From NCBI GenBank assembly GCA_021229015.1, contig CM037781.1:36438759-36502758 (forward strand): a stretch of DNA of 64,000 bases, in the 5' to 3' direction. This stretch comes from Solen grandis. Lineage: Eukaryota > Mollusca > Bivalvia > Adapedonta > Solenidae. The position numbers were made by a program, and so were the translations under genes. This document shows positions 1 to 10,708 of the stretch, piece by piece; position 1 is the first letter of the stretch; the number at the start of each line of letters is the position of its first letter. Under the pieces are notes generated by a model. It was not told where the DNA came from, searched no databases, and was given only the letters and a program-made list of their open reading frames with translations.

Positions 1-1109
1 CGGAATTTAGTGTTCTTCAGTGCAGCGACATAGAGACAACATCAGTAAACACATCCGGATGTGTACATGAACTCGACGTTGGTGTAGATTGTTCAGGTAA
101 CTTCAAGTCAGTAGAATTTGTCATTTTGGATTATGTTACATTTTTCATCAGCCGCTGAATCTTCAGACCGAAATTAGTGTATAAAATATATCGTTTATCA
201 CTTATCTTAAAGCAATATATGTTATCAAAAAGTTGAAATAAATCGAAAACTAAATAAGTACTTTTAAGCATTAGAAATGCGAATTGATACATCATTTGCC
301 CATGACCATTGGAAAATAGTTATATATACTGACAAAGTGTCGATGCAATTTTATATCAAAAATAGTTTAGCTGATGAACATTTTGATGGTACACCTGTAT
401 TTGATCAAATTCATTGCAGCAAACGTATGGTGACACCGATTAATTAATAGCCATTCATATCAATATGTTTGGAAATTACTTTCTCAAACAAAATATGCAG
501 AAAAGAAGTCCTATCGTTGATCGGGCATACGAAAACTAGTTTTTTTTCTCTTTGTGGTTGTTATTTCATTACGTTATTGAAGAGCTAAGATCGTGAACAT
601 TTCATAGAGTATATCTGAAGGACAGAAGTGATAAAATTATTTTCAACTTGACGACAGCTACAAAAGATTGTACGCAGCTGCATTGGACGGATTTTCTTCG
701 AATTTTCATAGAATGTATATATCACGTCTTAGTTGTGCACTCAACCCACGTTTTCCCAAAGTCGAGAAGAAAAAAATCTAACTTTGGATAGAAAATTAAT
801 TAAAGTATCACGATACTTTCTGATGAGCTGGAAATTTAGAATTTCAACAGAATATGTGTCCAGTATCAAATGACGTCATGGCGTATTTTCTAAAAACATA
901 TACTGTTTTGTAGCACTGTAGTCTTTATTTTTTGACCGATTTGCTTAAAGTTCACATGATATTTTTTCATGCGTAGACCGTTGAGCAGCCCTGATAAAAG
1001 CAAAAACTAACGTATTTTGGGCATAGAAATGATCAGATACATTTTGTTTTGGTTGTTTGGGTGAGAGTCAGAAATGGCAAGTTCATTTTTCTTAGAACAT
1101 TACCGAAGG
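1..1109. other. AT-rich non-coding stretch
   Basis: No open frame above 60 codons, no RNA gene and no repeat that I can recognise. Base composition is like intergenic DNA elsewhere in the piece. Confidence 0.5.
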
Positions 1110-1480
1110 AAACCGTGGTCCAGTGGTAACATACATGAATGTTAATCAAAAAGTCGTGGGTTCAAACCCCGTTGAGAAAATGATTTTTCATAAACTTCCC
1201 GGGCGCAATGAACCGTCGAGCGGGATTAATATAAGTTATAGCTCATTGTTTCCCCGGCCGCGACATACCAAATTCGTAAAAAATTGAGATCCCTTGCTTG
1301 ACGCTCATCATATATTTAGGTATTTCCAGGGATGGTTTACCCGGTGTCAGAATAGTGTGACTAGGTCTCTACGGCGTGATGCTGCAGTGTGACAATACTG
1401 CATCTGTTTCAAGCAGGCATAGTCTCGAAATGACTTAAAAACCGTCGGTGGGACGTTAGACCCAATAATCAAACAAACTA
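1110..1480 (+). repeat. tRNA-derived SINE copy
   Basis: The head has a tRNA-like pol III promoter: an A-box-like GTGGTCCAGTGGTAAC and a B-box-like GTGGGTTCAAACCCC. The body follows the family pattern: CCCTTGCTTGACGCTCA, then a 'gtcagaatagtgtgactagg' block, then 'tgctgcagtgtgacaatactg'. It ends in a 'gacgttagacccaataatcaaacaaac' tail. The same layout recurs in TRRAP introns near 13.83, 21.19, 42.13 and 57.30 kb. It is a SINE copy, not a working tRNA gene. Ends are approximate. Confidence 0.75.
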
Positions 1481-2784
1481 GAATTTATTTATTTTTATGG
1501 GATTATTTTCTATAACAAACAAAAGTCATTAAAAATATTCCCGCAACACTAGTACATGTATCTAATACAAAATTTGGCATATTTGTGGATTTTACAGCAG
1601 TGTTGGCCTGTCAAAGTTTTTTTTCTATTTTCAACAGGATGTCAATTTTATTCTTTAAATTTGACAATGATGACCTATACAATCGTCAACATAAAGTTAA
1701 GTTAAATTCTTTTTTTTGCAATGTTTTCGACGATGTCATTAATGACTGCAATCATTAAATACTTTACAAGTTTAACTATTATGTATTTCAACTACGCTTT
1801 TACCCATGTGAGGAACGGTATTTTTTCTATAACAATGGTTATCTTTATATTTTGAACAAGCGCTATGTTCGAATGCTCCGCAAGGGTCTTAGGCCTTAGG
1901 GATCAAGGTCATTTGATGAAGGTCAGGGTACCTGGCTGGTAGAGCATGCACCTGTAAAGTTTGAAGGCTGTAGGTGGGTGGATTTCTGTGTTATGGTCAA
2001 GGTTAAAGTTTTGTGACAGACACACCAGACAAACAGACAGACAGACCAAAACAATATGCACCGATCTATCGATGCGGTGGCATAAATTTTAAAAGGACCA
2101 AAGGCTAGGACAAATAACACCAATGTAATTTTTAAGCTAAATAATGTACGACCAGAAAATAATTACGAATCGTTGTATTGACCGGTGTTTTGCTATCGCT
2201 TAGTAACACAGAACTGGATTTTCCGCGGAATACACCTGCCCCACTCTCGTTTTTGCACAAGAATATACGGTATTTCGCCGAGTTTCTTATCTTTGGGTTT
2301 AGATCTTTGATTCGTGTCATGATACTTTCTAACATCTGACTCAATTCAAACCATTATTTGTGATGAAATCGGCTCGCAGACAGCCAGCATATAATGCTAC
2401 AGTAAGAATAATATTGTTATCAACGATACTTTTTTTTTAAAAGAACGATTCCTTATTACGCTGTAAGGATTTATTTTATAATCATAGTATTGCCAATAGT
2501 TCATTTAAAACACAAACGGTGTTTTTGAATTAATTATTTTCCGACAATCCATTATGTTTAACGGTGAATATCCACACGGGGTTTCTTTTGCATTAATTTA
2601 TTCTCAAGTGTTATTTTCATACTAATTAAATAAAAAATCAAATGTGAGAGTTTGACTTCAATTCGTTCACATAACGCTATATTTTTGTGGTACGGCCCCG
2701 GAAGTAGAATATAATTATGTTAGTAGCAATGCATATGTTCAGACCTATCCTAGTCATGATGGCTGCTTTTCTATATCTGACGCC
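1481..2784. other. AT-rich non-coding stretch left of the Polinton-like element
   Basis: No supported gene. A short patch near 1860-2060 is rich in AAGGTCA-type words, common in mollusc repeats, but I cannot assign a family. Confidence 0.4.
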
Positions 2785-2790
2785 CATAAT
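2785..2790. repeat. Target-site duplication CATAAT (left)
   Basis: The hexamer CATAAT directly abuts the outer end of the left inverted repeat. The identical hexamer lies at 7921-7926, directly outside the right one. Confidence 0.8.
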
Positions 2791-2917
2791 AGTTGTAGCA
2801 AAATGGATGCTTTAACGGTGGGTCCGGTGGGTCCTGTCCCAGATCTGGGTAAGTAGGTCAAGCCTACGTCATCATGGTCAATGATCTAGGTCACCGACTG
2901 CGCATGCCCATGATTCA
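2791..2917 (+). repeat. Left terminal inverted repeat, 127 bp
   Basis: Begins AGTTGTAGCAAAATGG and pairs with 7794-7920. Its inner part carries GGTCACCGACTGCGCATG, which is repeated directly once more just inside (about 2950-2968), giving a subterminal direct repeat on this side only. Confidence 0.85.
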
Positions 2918-4970
2918 AGGTTAAGGTTGAATTGTGATCACTCCATTTAGGTCACCGACTGCGCATGTCCATGATTGAAGGTTAACATTATCTGGGCCAG
3001 TGTCAAGGTTTTACGAATCTAAGATGTTTAAGCGCATGACCATTTTATGGATCAAGAGGTGACATTCAGGGCGGGAGAGTGATCATCACTGTGTAAACAC
3101 TTGGTTAGACCTTGTTTAGGGATATGTTACAGGTGGTCAACAAATCCTAAACATCTCGCCAGAGCTGACTCTCCAAGCGATAGAGAGGTCACAAGAACAT
3201 CCCTCTCGGATAGCTATTACATAAGAGGTCATGGCACAGCGTTCAGAGCGGAGTTGTTCTAAAGCGATATTTACAGCCTTTCTCTTTGTTTTTCTCTCCA
3301 TCATTGTATAGAACTAATCTGAAGTTTTCAATTATTATGATATTAGAGTATGATTTAAAATATGCACTCCGTATAAAATAGTAAAGAGTTTTTACCACAG
3401 CTTAAAACAAAATGTTTATGATCTTTTCTACTTCTCACTCATTCTGTTTCTCTATCTTTATAATTAGATCGTTAGTTACGTTAGTTAAAATGAATTTCTG
3501 TGGTATTACACACGACTACAAATCCAAAGGTAATGGATGTTTTACCCAGGTCTGAGGGCATGGATTATTAACTTACAAGGTGAAAAGTATTGATTTTACC
3601 CTGAATAGTCAATCCAGGCATTATCAGTTAGTATCTCACCAGAAAGCGCGCGCTTTTTTCAATAAAATTTCAAGGATTATTTGTATAACCCGGTCATTCA
3701 CCTTTAACAACCAGAATAACTACTGTACTCGTGACACATAATTATAAGGAAAATGAACAAACTAAGATTTATGTCTCTTTCTTGAATAATCAGTGGACAG
3801 ATCTTATTTGGTGAAATGTTTTCTACAAAAAAATAATGCTTTGTATTTTATCTCTTAGTTACTAAAGTACTATACGTTGAAGTAGTAAACAAGGAGTATT
3901 TACCTTATTCTTTCTTAAGGTGATCTTTTCAAGCATTAAAGGTCAGTTACCCTTATTGTCAAGGATGATACTGGTGGAACTGATTTGTTATTTTTTTTTG
4001 GGGGGGGGGGGGATTTCTATCATTTGTGTGAGGAAGGGGTATGACTGAGCTGATATGTATTTGAATAATTTAATTAACAAAAACATATTATATTTATGTA
4101 TACTTTGTAACTGTATGAGTGATTAAAACATTACGCATTGCCAGGTATTTTAAACTTTTATGTGTGTGTCTGAGCAGTTACTGTTTACATAAAACCCTCT
4201 TAGCCAATCAGCATACTGTATTTTTCTATTTATTTATTTTATAGCCAGGTTTTTAAATTGGTTGCCAATCAAAATACTGCTTTATACACTATATAAACAA
4301 AGTAAGTATTTTCGCTTCGCTAAATAGGTCTTTCAATAATGTTATAAACTTAGGACTTGGATATTACTAAGTTATGATGATCTCTGTAAATCCTCAAAAT
4401 GTTTTCAATATATTAAGCATTATACGGCCTTTAACAACAATTGCCTTGAAACGGTTGATTTATTTGCGTCTGAAATAACCCAACGTAGACGGTCAAACAT
4501 TCTTTAATCTTTATATCAACAAACGAGGGTGTCGCTTGTAGTGCAGAGTGTCTTTGTACTTGTTAATTCTCATTAATTCTCATACTCATTTAAGATGAGG
4601 GTCAAACTGACATAGTCTATCTATTGACCACAACGCTGGTAAACTCACATTCATCGGTTACAGATCTTTTGTATTTACATGTATAAACAAAAGCCTCGAA
4701 ATATTCCCTTGACTGTCCTATATTGTAGTTTATCATTATTGTTTGTAAATAACTCATAAATGATACAATATGTTCTTATTTGTGTCCGTAGAGTGGATAT
4801 ACGAGAATGGAGCGGTTGAAGTTCTGAGCATATACATATGCTAACCGCTAAATATGATTAAATAAAGTTTTAAATAATTAATGACTACATATCCAAAATC
4901 TGAACTTTCTTGATGAATACTACCAACAAGTTTGTTTTGGCGTTATTGTTTAGATAAAATAAGCATGACC
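2918..4970. other. Non-coding left interior of the element
   Basis: About 2 kb with no open frame above 60 codons. It holds a homopolymer junction near 3990-4012 (T run into G run). Degraded Polinton core genes could be hidden here, but I see no readable trace. Confidence 0.4.
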
Positions 4971-5640
4971 TTCTTCAGACAATTTTGAAAAATACTCATT
5001 TTGTGAGTAAAATGAGTAATTTATGAGTAATTTATAAGTAAAAATGAGTAAATGCTCATTCTAGTGAGTAAAATGAATAACAACTGAGTAATAAAAAAAA
5101 CTTCATTTATGTGTTGTATAGAAAACATTATTGTTAATCGTTTAAAGTGGTGTTATTTGTTTTTCAAGCATTCTTAAAAGACAAAAAAAGCAAATACCCG
5201 CATGAAGTGATGTTTCTTTGTGTTGTTTATTGTACCAAGACACAATTGTGTTGTGAGTAAAATGAGTAATTTATGAGTAAAAATGAGGAATTTATGAGTA
5301 ATTTATGAGTAAAAATGAGTAATTTATGAGTAAAAATGAATAAAAATGAGTAAATGCTCATTCTAGTGAGTAAAAATGAATAACAACTGAGTAATAAAAA
5401 AAACGTCTTTTATGTGTTGTATAGAAAACATTATTGTAAATCGTTTAAAGTGGTGTTATTTGTTTTTCAAGCATTCTAAAAAGACAAAACAATCAAATGC
5501 TTGCATGAAGTGATGTTTCTTTGTGTTGTTTATTGTACCAAGTCATTGTGTTGATTAAACAAAGCAAAAAATGTTAAAATATTTAAAAGAGTAACTGCTC
5601 ATTTAAGTGAGTAACAATGAGTAACAAATGAATAACATTT
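4971..5640. repeat. TGAGTAA-type short repeats with a tandemly duplicated roughly 300-bp block
   Basis: Many copies of TGAGTAA and AATGAGTAATTTATGAGTAA occur at about 4995-5090, 5255-5395 and 5590-5635. A non-repetitive block (starting 'ttatgtgttgtatagaaaac' and ending 'gtgttgtttattgtaccaag') occurs at about 5107-5240 and again at about 5410-5541. The array and block were therefore duplicated together. The array sits directly downstream of the element's last minus-strand gene. Confidence 0.75.
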
Positions 5641-5862
5641 TGATAAGTGACACACATAGTACGCATAAATATATTTCACATACAAAAGAACCTTACTTCT
5701 TCATATTTTTGCGGAAAGGCTGGATGTCAGTTACCAAGATCAACTGTTTTTATAGAATTTGGACATTTCTGTGTACATTATAACCAAAACACAGGACTCA
5801 TTTTTTTTTAATTTATTGGTACAATAACATTACATGACATACTGTTCAACAGTTTTTAAACG

Positions 5863-6360
5863 TTACTCTTGCGATAGTTTTGGAGGGTTGTAACCCTCAA
5901 TAACAGCTTCAAAAAGAAATTTTCTTTTATTGACGGCATATTTCCACGCTTCTTCTGTGTCAAAGTCCTCAGTTTGTATAACACTATTAGCCGTCTTTTT
6001 GATCGATTGAAAAACTGGAGAATCTTTGAGAGCATTGATCCAAAGCACATTTTCCGTGAATACATCAGTTAGCGCTTTACGATAAGTATTTTTCATGAAG
6101 TTAAATGTCCGATCACGCGCCTCTTCTTCGGTAATATTTTGTTGATTCATCAAACCGTTGACTTCCTCTTCGTACCTGTCTTGATACTGTTCAAACACTT
6201 CTTCTACAAGACGATCCATTGGATCATTTTCTTCCTCTCCATTAATCGTGTCTGAGTCAAAATCCACATCTTCTGTTTCTTGCTGATGTTTCATCTGTTT
6301 ATGCCTAATAAGGTTATACTTTCTTGAAAATGTTTTGTTGCACATATTACAGGAAAACAT
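5863..6360 (-). CDS. C2H2 zinc-finger protein of the Polinton-like element, 165 aa
   Basis: Residues 3-25 form one classical C2H2 finger: two cysteines three apart, twelve residues, then two histidines five apart (CNMC...RHKQMKH). The rest is acidic and probably helical, with EEENDPMDRLVEEVFEQYQD near residues 43-62 and a WINAL...WKYAVNKRKF stretch near the C-terminus. It is the last gene of the minus-strand tandem and starts 15 bases after the stop of the 127-aa gene. The frame is intact and uses AT-rich codons unlike the GC-rich TRRAP exons. Single-finger proteins are known accessory genes of some Polinton and adintovirus-like elements. A role in DNA binding or regulation is inference. Confidence 0.65.
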   Translation of the reverse strand: MFSCNMCNKTFSRKYNLIRHKQMKHQQETEDVDFDSDTINGEEENDPMDRLVEEVFEQYQDRYEEEVNGLMNQQNITEEEARDRTFNFMKNTYRKALTDVFTENVLWINALKDSPVFQSIKKTANSVIQTEDFDTEEAWKYAVNKRKFLFEAVIEGYNPPKLSQE

Positions 6361-6375
6361 GACTCAATGTTTGAA

Positions 6376-6759
6376 TTATTCAAATACGTCGTCAAATTGT
6401 TTAAATCGATCTGTCTTTTTAGGTGTCTTTCTTGATGAGGTAATAGTTTTCTTTACTGGTCCTATGTAGTTCTTTACAGCTGAAAGACTTGGTGCAGTTT
6501 TTATTTCTCCGTTAGTTTTTTTCGTGTAGAGACGTTTCAATTTCACCTTTCTCTGGCCAACGCTACTGTCACTTATGACAGGTTTTGAGATTTTGTTATT
6601 TATACGCTCTACCTCAGATTTAGCTCTGTCCACCACACTCTGTATAGGTGATGTAAATTCTATGAACGTCTGTTTTTGCTTTTCGGAAAAATATGATTGT
6701 TTTGGTCGAAATAAATAGACCCACTTTTTGAGATCAGGCATATACGTTGAGTAATTCAT
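6376..6759 (-). CDS. Basic protein of the Polinton-like element, 127 aa, unrecognised
   Basis: The protein begins with a hydrophobic/aromatic segment (YMPDLKKWVYLF, residues 7-18) and becomes strongly Lys/Arg-rich with a disordered-looking tail. Its ATG overlaps the TGA of the upstream penton-like remnant (ATGA at 6759-6756), an arrangement typical of compact viral or transposon gene blocks. Position beside capsid genes and basic charge would suit a core or structural accessory protein, but that is inference and I do not recognise the family. Confidence 0.55.
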   Translation of the reverse strand: MNYSTYMPDLKKWVYLFRPKQSYFSEKQKQTFIEFTSPIQSVVDRAKSEVERINNKISKPVISDSSVGQRKVKLKRLYTKKTNGEIKTAPSLSAVKNYIGPVKKTITSSRKTPKKTDRFKQFDDVFE

Positions 6760-7085
6760 GTTTCCTTATGAAATTGTAATGTCAGCAATACAGGTTCTTG
6801 TAAAAATGAAGCTCCACGCTCTTTTAAATCATTTATATATATTTCAAATTCTTATAATTATGTTTGTTTTACTGGTAGAAAAATAGGTGTATCAAAACGC
6901 AAATTCCAACCAGTGTAATTTTTTTTGGTAACGCGTCGAAAAACTGGAACTTCCTCCCCATTTACAATACTTTCACCACAAATATTCGAAAATATAAGCA
7001 ATGTTTGATTGAAACTGTTTGCTGTTTTTGTTTTAGAAGCAGAGGCTTGAAATTCTCACAAAACCACTTTCCATTTTCCTTCCAG
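6756..7085 (-). pseudogene. Broken 3' part of a penton-like (minor capsid) gene
   Basis: Reading the minus strand into the TGA at 6758-6756 gives a continuous frame with the segments SIVNGEEVPVFRRVT, GWNLRFDTPIFLPVK, EFEIYINDL and LLTLQFH. This pattern (an NGEE-type strand, then 'P.F.PVK', 'IEIYI.D' and a final 'LTL.FH') resembles the end of Polinton/adintovirus penton-like jelly-roll proteins. Two stop codons (TAA and TAA, three bases apart, about 6856-6864) interrupt it, and upstream of about 7050 the frame is lost by a stop or frameshift. The gene is therefore dead and truncated. The family call is from remembered pattern only. Confidence 0.5.
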
Positions 7086-7793
7086 TATATGTGGTGTTTT
7101 TAAATGTACTTTAAAATTCCAGGGTTTATTTTCGGGAAAATAAACTACTTTCGTCAGTTTTTAAATACACAATCATGTTCCCTTAACTTCCTCGCTCGAA
7201 ACAATTACCCTTATGTCTTATATTATATTAAAAATAACCATTTTCTCACATTATATATGAAGAAAGCACGTCTGTGTATTTTCTCGCTAAACTTAACCTC
7301 CACATTTATGCAAACATCCTTAAACATCAAATATTGAGGTACAAGGGTTCAGCGAAGAGTAAACGCGGTGACCGACTGATATTGCAAGATTTTAAACAAT
7401 GGGATTAAGATTGTGGCAAATTCTCGAAACTTGGTTATTTATTTATTATTAAGTCTTGGTCTGTTGTGAATTAGTCGATGTAAAGAGATTTAATTTCGTA
7501 TTGAATGAAAATCTTGTCTAATCAAACAATAACATTAAACACTATATCATTTGAAACCGTTGTAAAATACATGCGAACAAAATCATGACAAATGGGAGCA
7601 AATTTCATTTGAAATATTGAGTTACACCTTTATTTAGGATAGTGACAGAGCATTCGTTATAGCGAGATTAATTCCTAGGTAAACACACCATCGGTCAACG
7701 TGTACATAGGTGATCTGGTCACTCAATGTGACCTTAATAATGCGCGGTTGATGTTTTAACGCGCCAACTGACCTGGTGACATCTACTTGTTTA
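7086..7793. other. Right interior of the element, no intact gene
   Basis: AT-rich DNA between the penton-like remnant and the right inverted repeat. Short open frames at 7104-7337 (+) and 7634-7837 (-) show no domain, and the latter runs into the inverted repeat, so I do not call them. Confidence 0.4.
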
Positions 7794-7920
7794 TGAATCA
7801 TGGGCATGCGCAGTCGGTGACCTAGACCATTGACCATGATGACGTAGGCTTGACCTACTTACCCAGATCTGGGACAGGACCCACCGGACCCACCTTTAAA
7901 GCACCCATTTTGCTACTACT
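7794..7920 (-). repeat. Right terminal inverted repeat, 127 bp
   Basis: Reverse complement of 2791-2917 with four differences by eye. Ends ...GCTACTACT against the CATAAT duplication at 7921-7926. Confidence 0.85.
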
Positions 7921-7926
7921 CATAAT
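7921..7926. repeat. Target-site duplication CATAAT (right)
   Basis: Matches 2785-2790 exactly and abuts the inverted repeat. Confidence 0.8.
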
Positions 7927-9000
7927 ATGAAGTGAAACCGACTGACAACCAGTTAATAGCATACGATGCTTTAGGAAGTGGGCTGCTTAGCATATATCCT
8001 AAGTAAGTAGTACATGTATACTTTTCTGAAAGCTATACATGTACATGTGTAGTGAAACCGTCTGGTTATAGTAAGAATGGCAGAGTGACATAAGATCCTT
8101 ATCATATTACATTTATTATTTAAAGCTCTGACAACAGGCACATCAGACTTATTTTGTCCTCGACAGTGACATTTCGAATCAGGTAGTTTGCTCGTAAATT
8201 AGCCTGACATAGGTTTTCCTCTAATTTTTAATATTACTACAAACTTGTCTAAGATATTTTTCATTTCATTTCAACTTTCGAATATTTTATATTTTATCAT
8301 TTTTTGTATTTAATTTGAATAACTGTTCCAAGTTTAAAAGCAATATTGTTGATAGTTGATGTAGAAAAGTTAATCTAAACATGAAACTTAACCAGGGTAA
8401 TCGCCGACGCTAGTGTGTAACAATAGCTCATCGATATTTTTTTCTCAAAAATGAGATGAGCTATATATACATATTTATCATGAGATGTGTAAATCATTTA
8501 CCAAAACTTGTCTAAACATTTCTATTATACAGAAACAGGACTATTTGTCTTTTTCGTTCCCATAGCTAAAAATGTGTTGTTTTTCAAAAACAGTTATAAA
8601 CTTACTGAATCTATAAACATGTACTGTCTGCAACAGATATAAATAAAATTATGAGATTTGGTTGAAAATTATGCAATATTTTTATTTTAATGTTTACTAC
8701 GGCGTTTAGAATTAAATTATCAGTAAGTGAAGCAAGTACCTAAATTCAAATGTAGTTTTATCTTCGTACACGAACCTAAAATACTGAGGCACGAAAATTG
8801 GATTTTTTTTTTCATTTTAAAAACAATCAGTTTAATAAGTAATATTGACATAAATAAAAATAAACAATGCTTATCATATAATTAATATTTATCTCATACT
8901 AACTAGATCGAATTATATAAAAAGAAATTCAACTGAATGACCGAAAAATATGAGAGTAACACATAATGTACATGTGAAAGCTGTTACCATGTAAGGCACG
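7927..9000. other. AT-rich non-coding stretch
   Basis: No open frame above 60 codons and no repeat I can name. Confidence 0.4.
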
Positions 9001-9240
9001 ACACATGGGGCAACGGGGATGCATGGATGGTGCGCGGCTGACGTATGGAAATTGTGTGGGACTTTAAGCCGTAAATAGGCCATGCCGGTACCGTAGGGCA
9101 GCCTTAGGACTGTCGTAGGGCGCCCAAAGATTATTTTGGGGTCAGAAATCTGCCCAACAAATCTACGGCGATCCCTACGGCCTATAAATTAAAAGAATAT
9201 GCCCCAGAAAGACCGTGCGGTCACCGCAGAATTTTCTAAG
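9001..9240. other. GC-richer islet of unknown nature
   Basis: About 240 bases clearly richer in G+C than the flanks, with words such as GTAGGGCAGCCTTAGG and TAGGGCGCCC. There is no open frame of note. It could be an old repeat or a non-coding exon. Confidence 0.3.
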
Positions 9241-10708
9241 GAAGTTATATTTATTTAGTTTCTTATTACTGATTTCCATATTAATTGGACATTTATTATT
9301 TGTTTAAAGACCAATTATTGATTGTTACTTTCGTTTCTTAATTCGACTCTTAATATATTTTATAGCTTTTATTTCATTTTCGAAACAAAGAGCCATAAGG
9401 AAAAAATCATTATCGTTGCCTTTATTTTTCAAAGATCGCTTTGACTCCTTACAAAACTATGTCTCTTGCAAGACAGAGAAACAAACTAACTTTTCAAATG
9501 AACAGTCATAAAGCTATGCATCAAAATATAATTTAGTGTAGTTATGGAAATTAACAAATAAAAAGCACGGTTTTCTTTATGTTCATGTCGAGGAAACAAA
9601 TAATAGAATGAATATGTGTTTCATATTGCGCCCGTGCTGATGCCAACACCTTTCTCGTGTTGATACAGTAACTTTGTTATCATAAACTGTCATGTTGACT
9701 TGTAAATGTTAGTTTATGTAAACCATTTCCATTGTGGATCAAGTATTTAACTTGTTTTTGTCAGCAAGTAAATTCCATTTTCAGCTTCAATCGTAAGGCT
9801 TGTACATGGAAGTAATAACACGTCCGGCCGGTTGGAGATATCTTTGTATGGGTTGTGGAGTAACTGTGAGGGTCTCAGACTTCAACCGACGGACCCTAAA
9901 GGTAGTGTGCAGGACGATCGGGATTGAACTAAATGACACGTAAGTTAGTCACAGGTTAATATCACAGAACTGGGTTAAGAAAATGCAGTTATATAGATTT
10001 CATTGTGTATCGTAAATTAGAAATGAGTGGATACACATTTCATTAATAGAAATGCATTTCCCGCAAGCAAACTCTAATCAAGAGAACAGTTCACATGTAA
10101 GGACATAGTTTATAGTAAATTACTATTTTACTGTAAAGACATACAATTAATTTTTCGCTAAGATTAAGGATAAGATTCGCAAAGGAAATTTTGTGTTTTC
10201 ACAGAGAGAGATAGAGAGAGAGAGAGAGGGGGGGGGGGGGGAGAAAGAGAGAGGTTCCATTTTACATTTGCATTCCGTTTTATATAGCACGTGTTTCTTT
10301 TGTAATTACCCTAACTATATTTTTGAAGTGTTTGTTATATATATACGGTCTAATATAAGGTTATCTATACTTATCATTTAAATAATCTGTTTTCCAAATT
10401 TAAGATATCAAATTTGTTTTATGTTAAGGGGTGTTTTCTAAAGTTTTCTTCTGTAGGTCTTTCCATTTTTCACTTTTATGTAATAAAAATGTTCTGAATT
10501 AGAAAATGGTCAAAAAAGACTGGTCAAGTTGTTTTATGCTACTTTCATAATTACAGATAATTACATCTGACTTCCCTAATTAATAATGCATCTCCCGGAC
10601 CTATGATTGGGTTAATTAACTGGTGAAGTTAAACTAATTAAATAATAAAAACTACATAAAATACATGTGACAAATCTCATCATGTTAAACCGATCTATTG
10701 AATAATAA
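9241..10708. other. Non-coding stretch with a GA/G simple repeat
   Basis: Holds a (GA)n tract running into G13 at about 10203-10255. Otherwise AT-rich with no supported gene. Confidence 0.45.

Larger units (their letters stand above)
2791..7920 (-). mobile_element. Shortened Polinton/Maverick-like element, 5.13 kb
   Basis: Two 127-bp inverted repeats (2791-2917 and 7794-7920) align without gaps and, by my count, with four mismatches. The outer ends read AG...CT and are flanked by CATAAT on both sides. A 6-bp target duplication, long inverted repeats and AG-type ends are known features of Polintons. Three minus-strand genes lie in tandem between 7085 and 5863: a decayed penton-like fragment, a 127-aa basic protein and a 165-aa C2H2 protein. 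DNA polymerase B, integrase, packaging ATPase, protease and major capsid genes are not visible, so the copy is far below the usual 15-20 kb and cannot be autonomous. The left half (2918-4970) has no long open frame. The near-identical inverted repeats suggest a fairly recent insertion. Assignment to Polintons is inferred from ends plus the penton-like remnant. Confidence 0.75.

Noticed and set aside
1923..2344. Two short minus-strand frames
   Set aside because: 66 and 70 codons without domain, in AT-rich intergenic DNA.
2785..2791. 7-bp target duplication CATAATA instead of 6 bp
   Set aside because: A seventh A is shared by chance. With 7 bp the two inverted repeats would no longer start at the same position, while 6 bp gives matching AG ends.
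7104..7337. 77-codon plus-strand frame inside the Polinton-like element
   Set aside because: Opposite to the gene block, low complexity, no domain.
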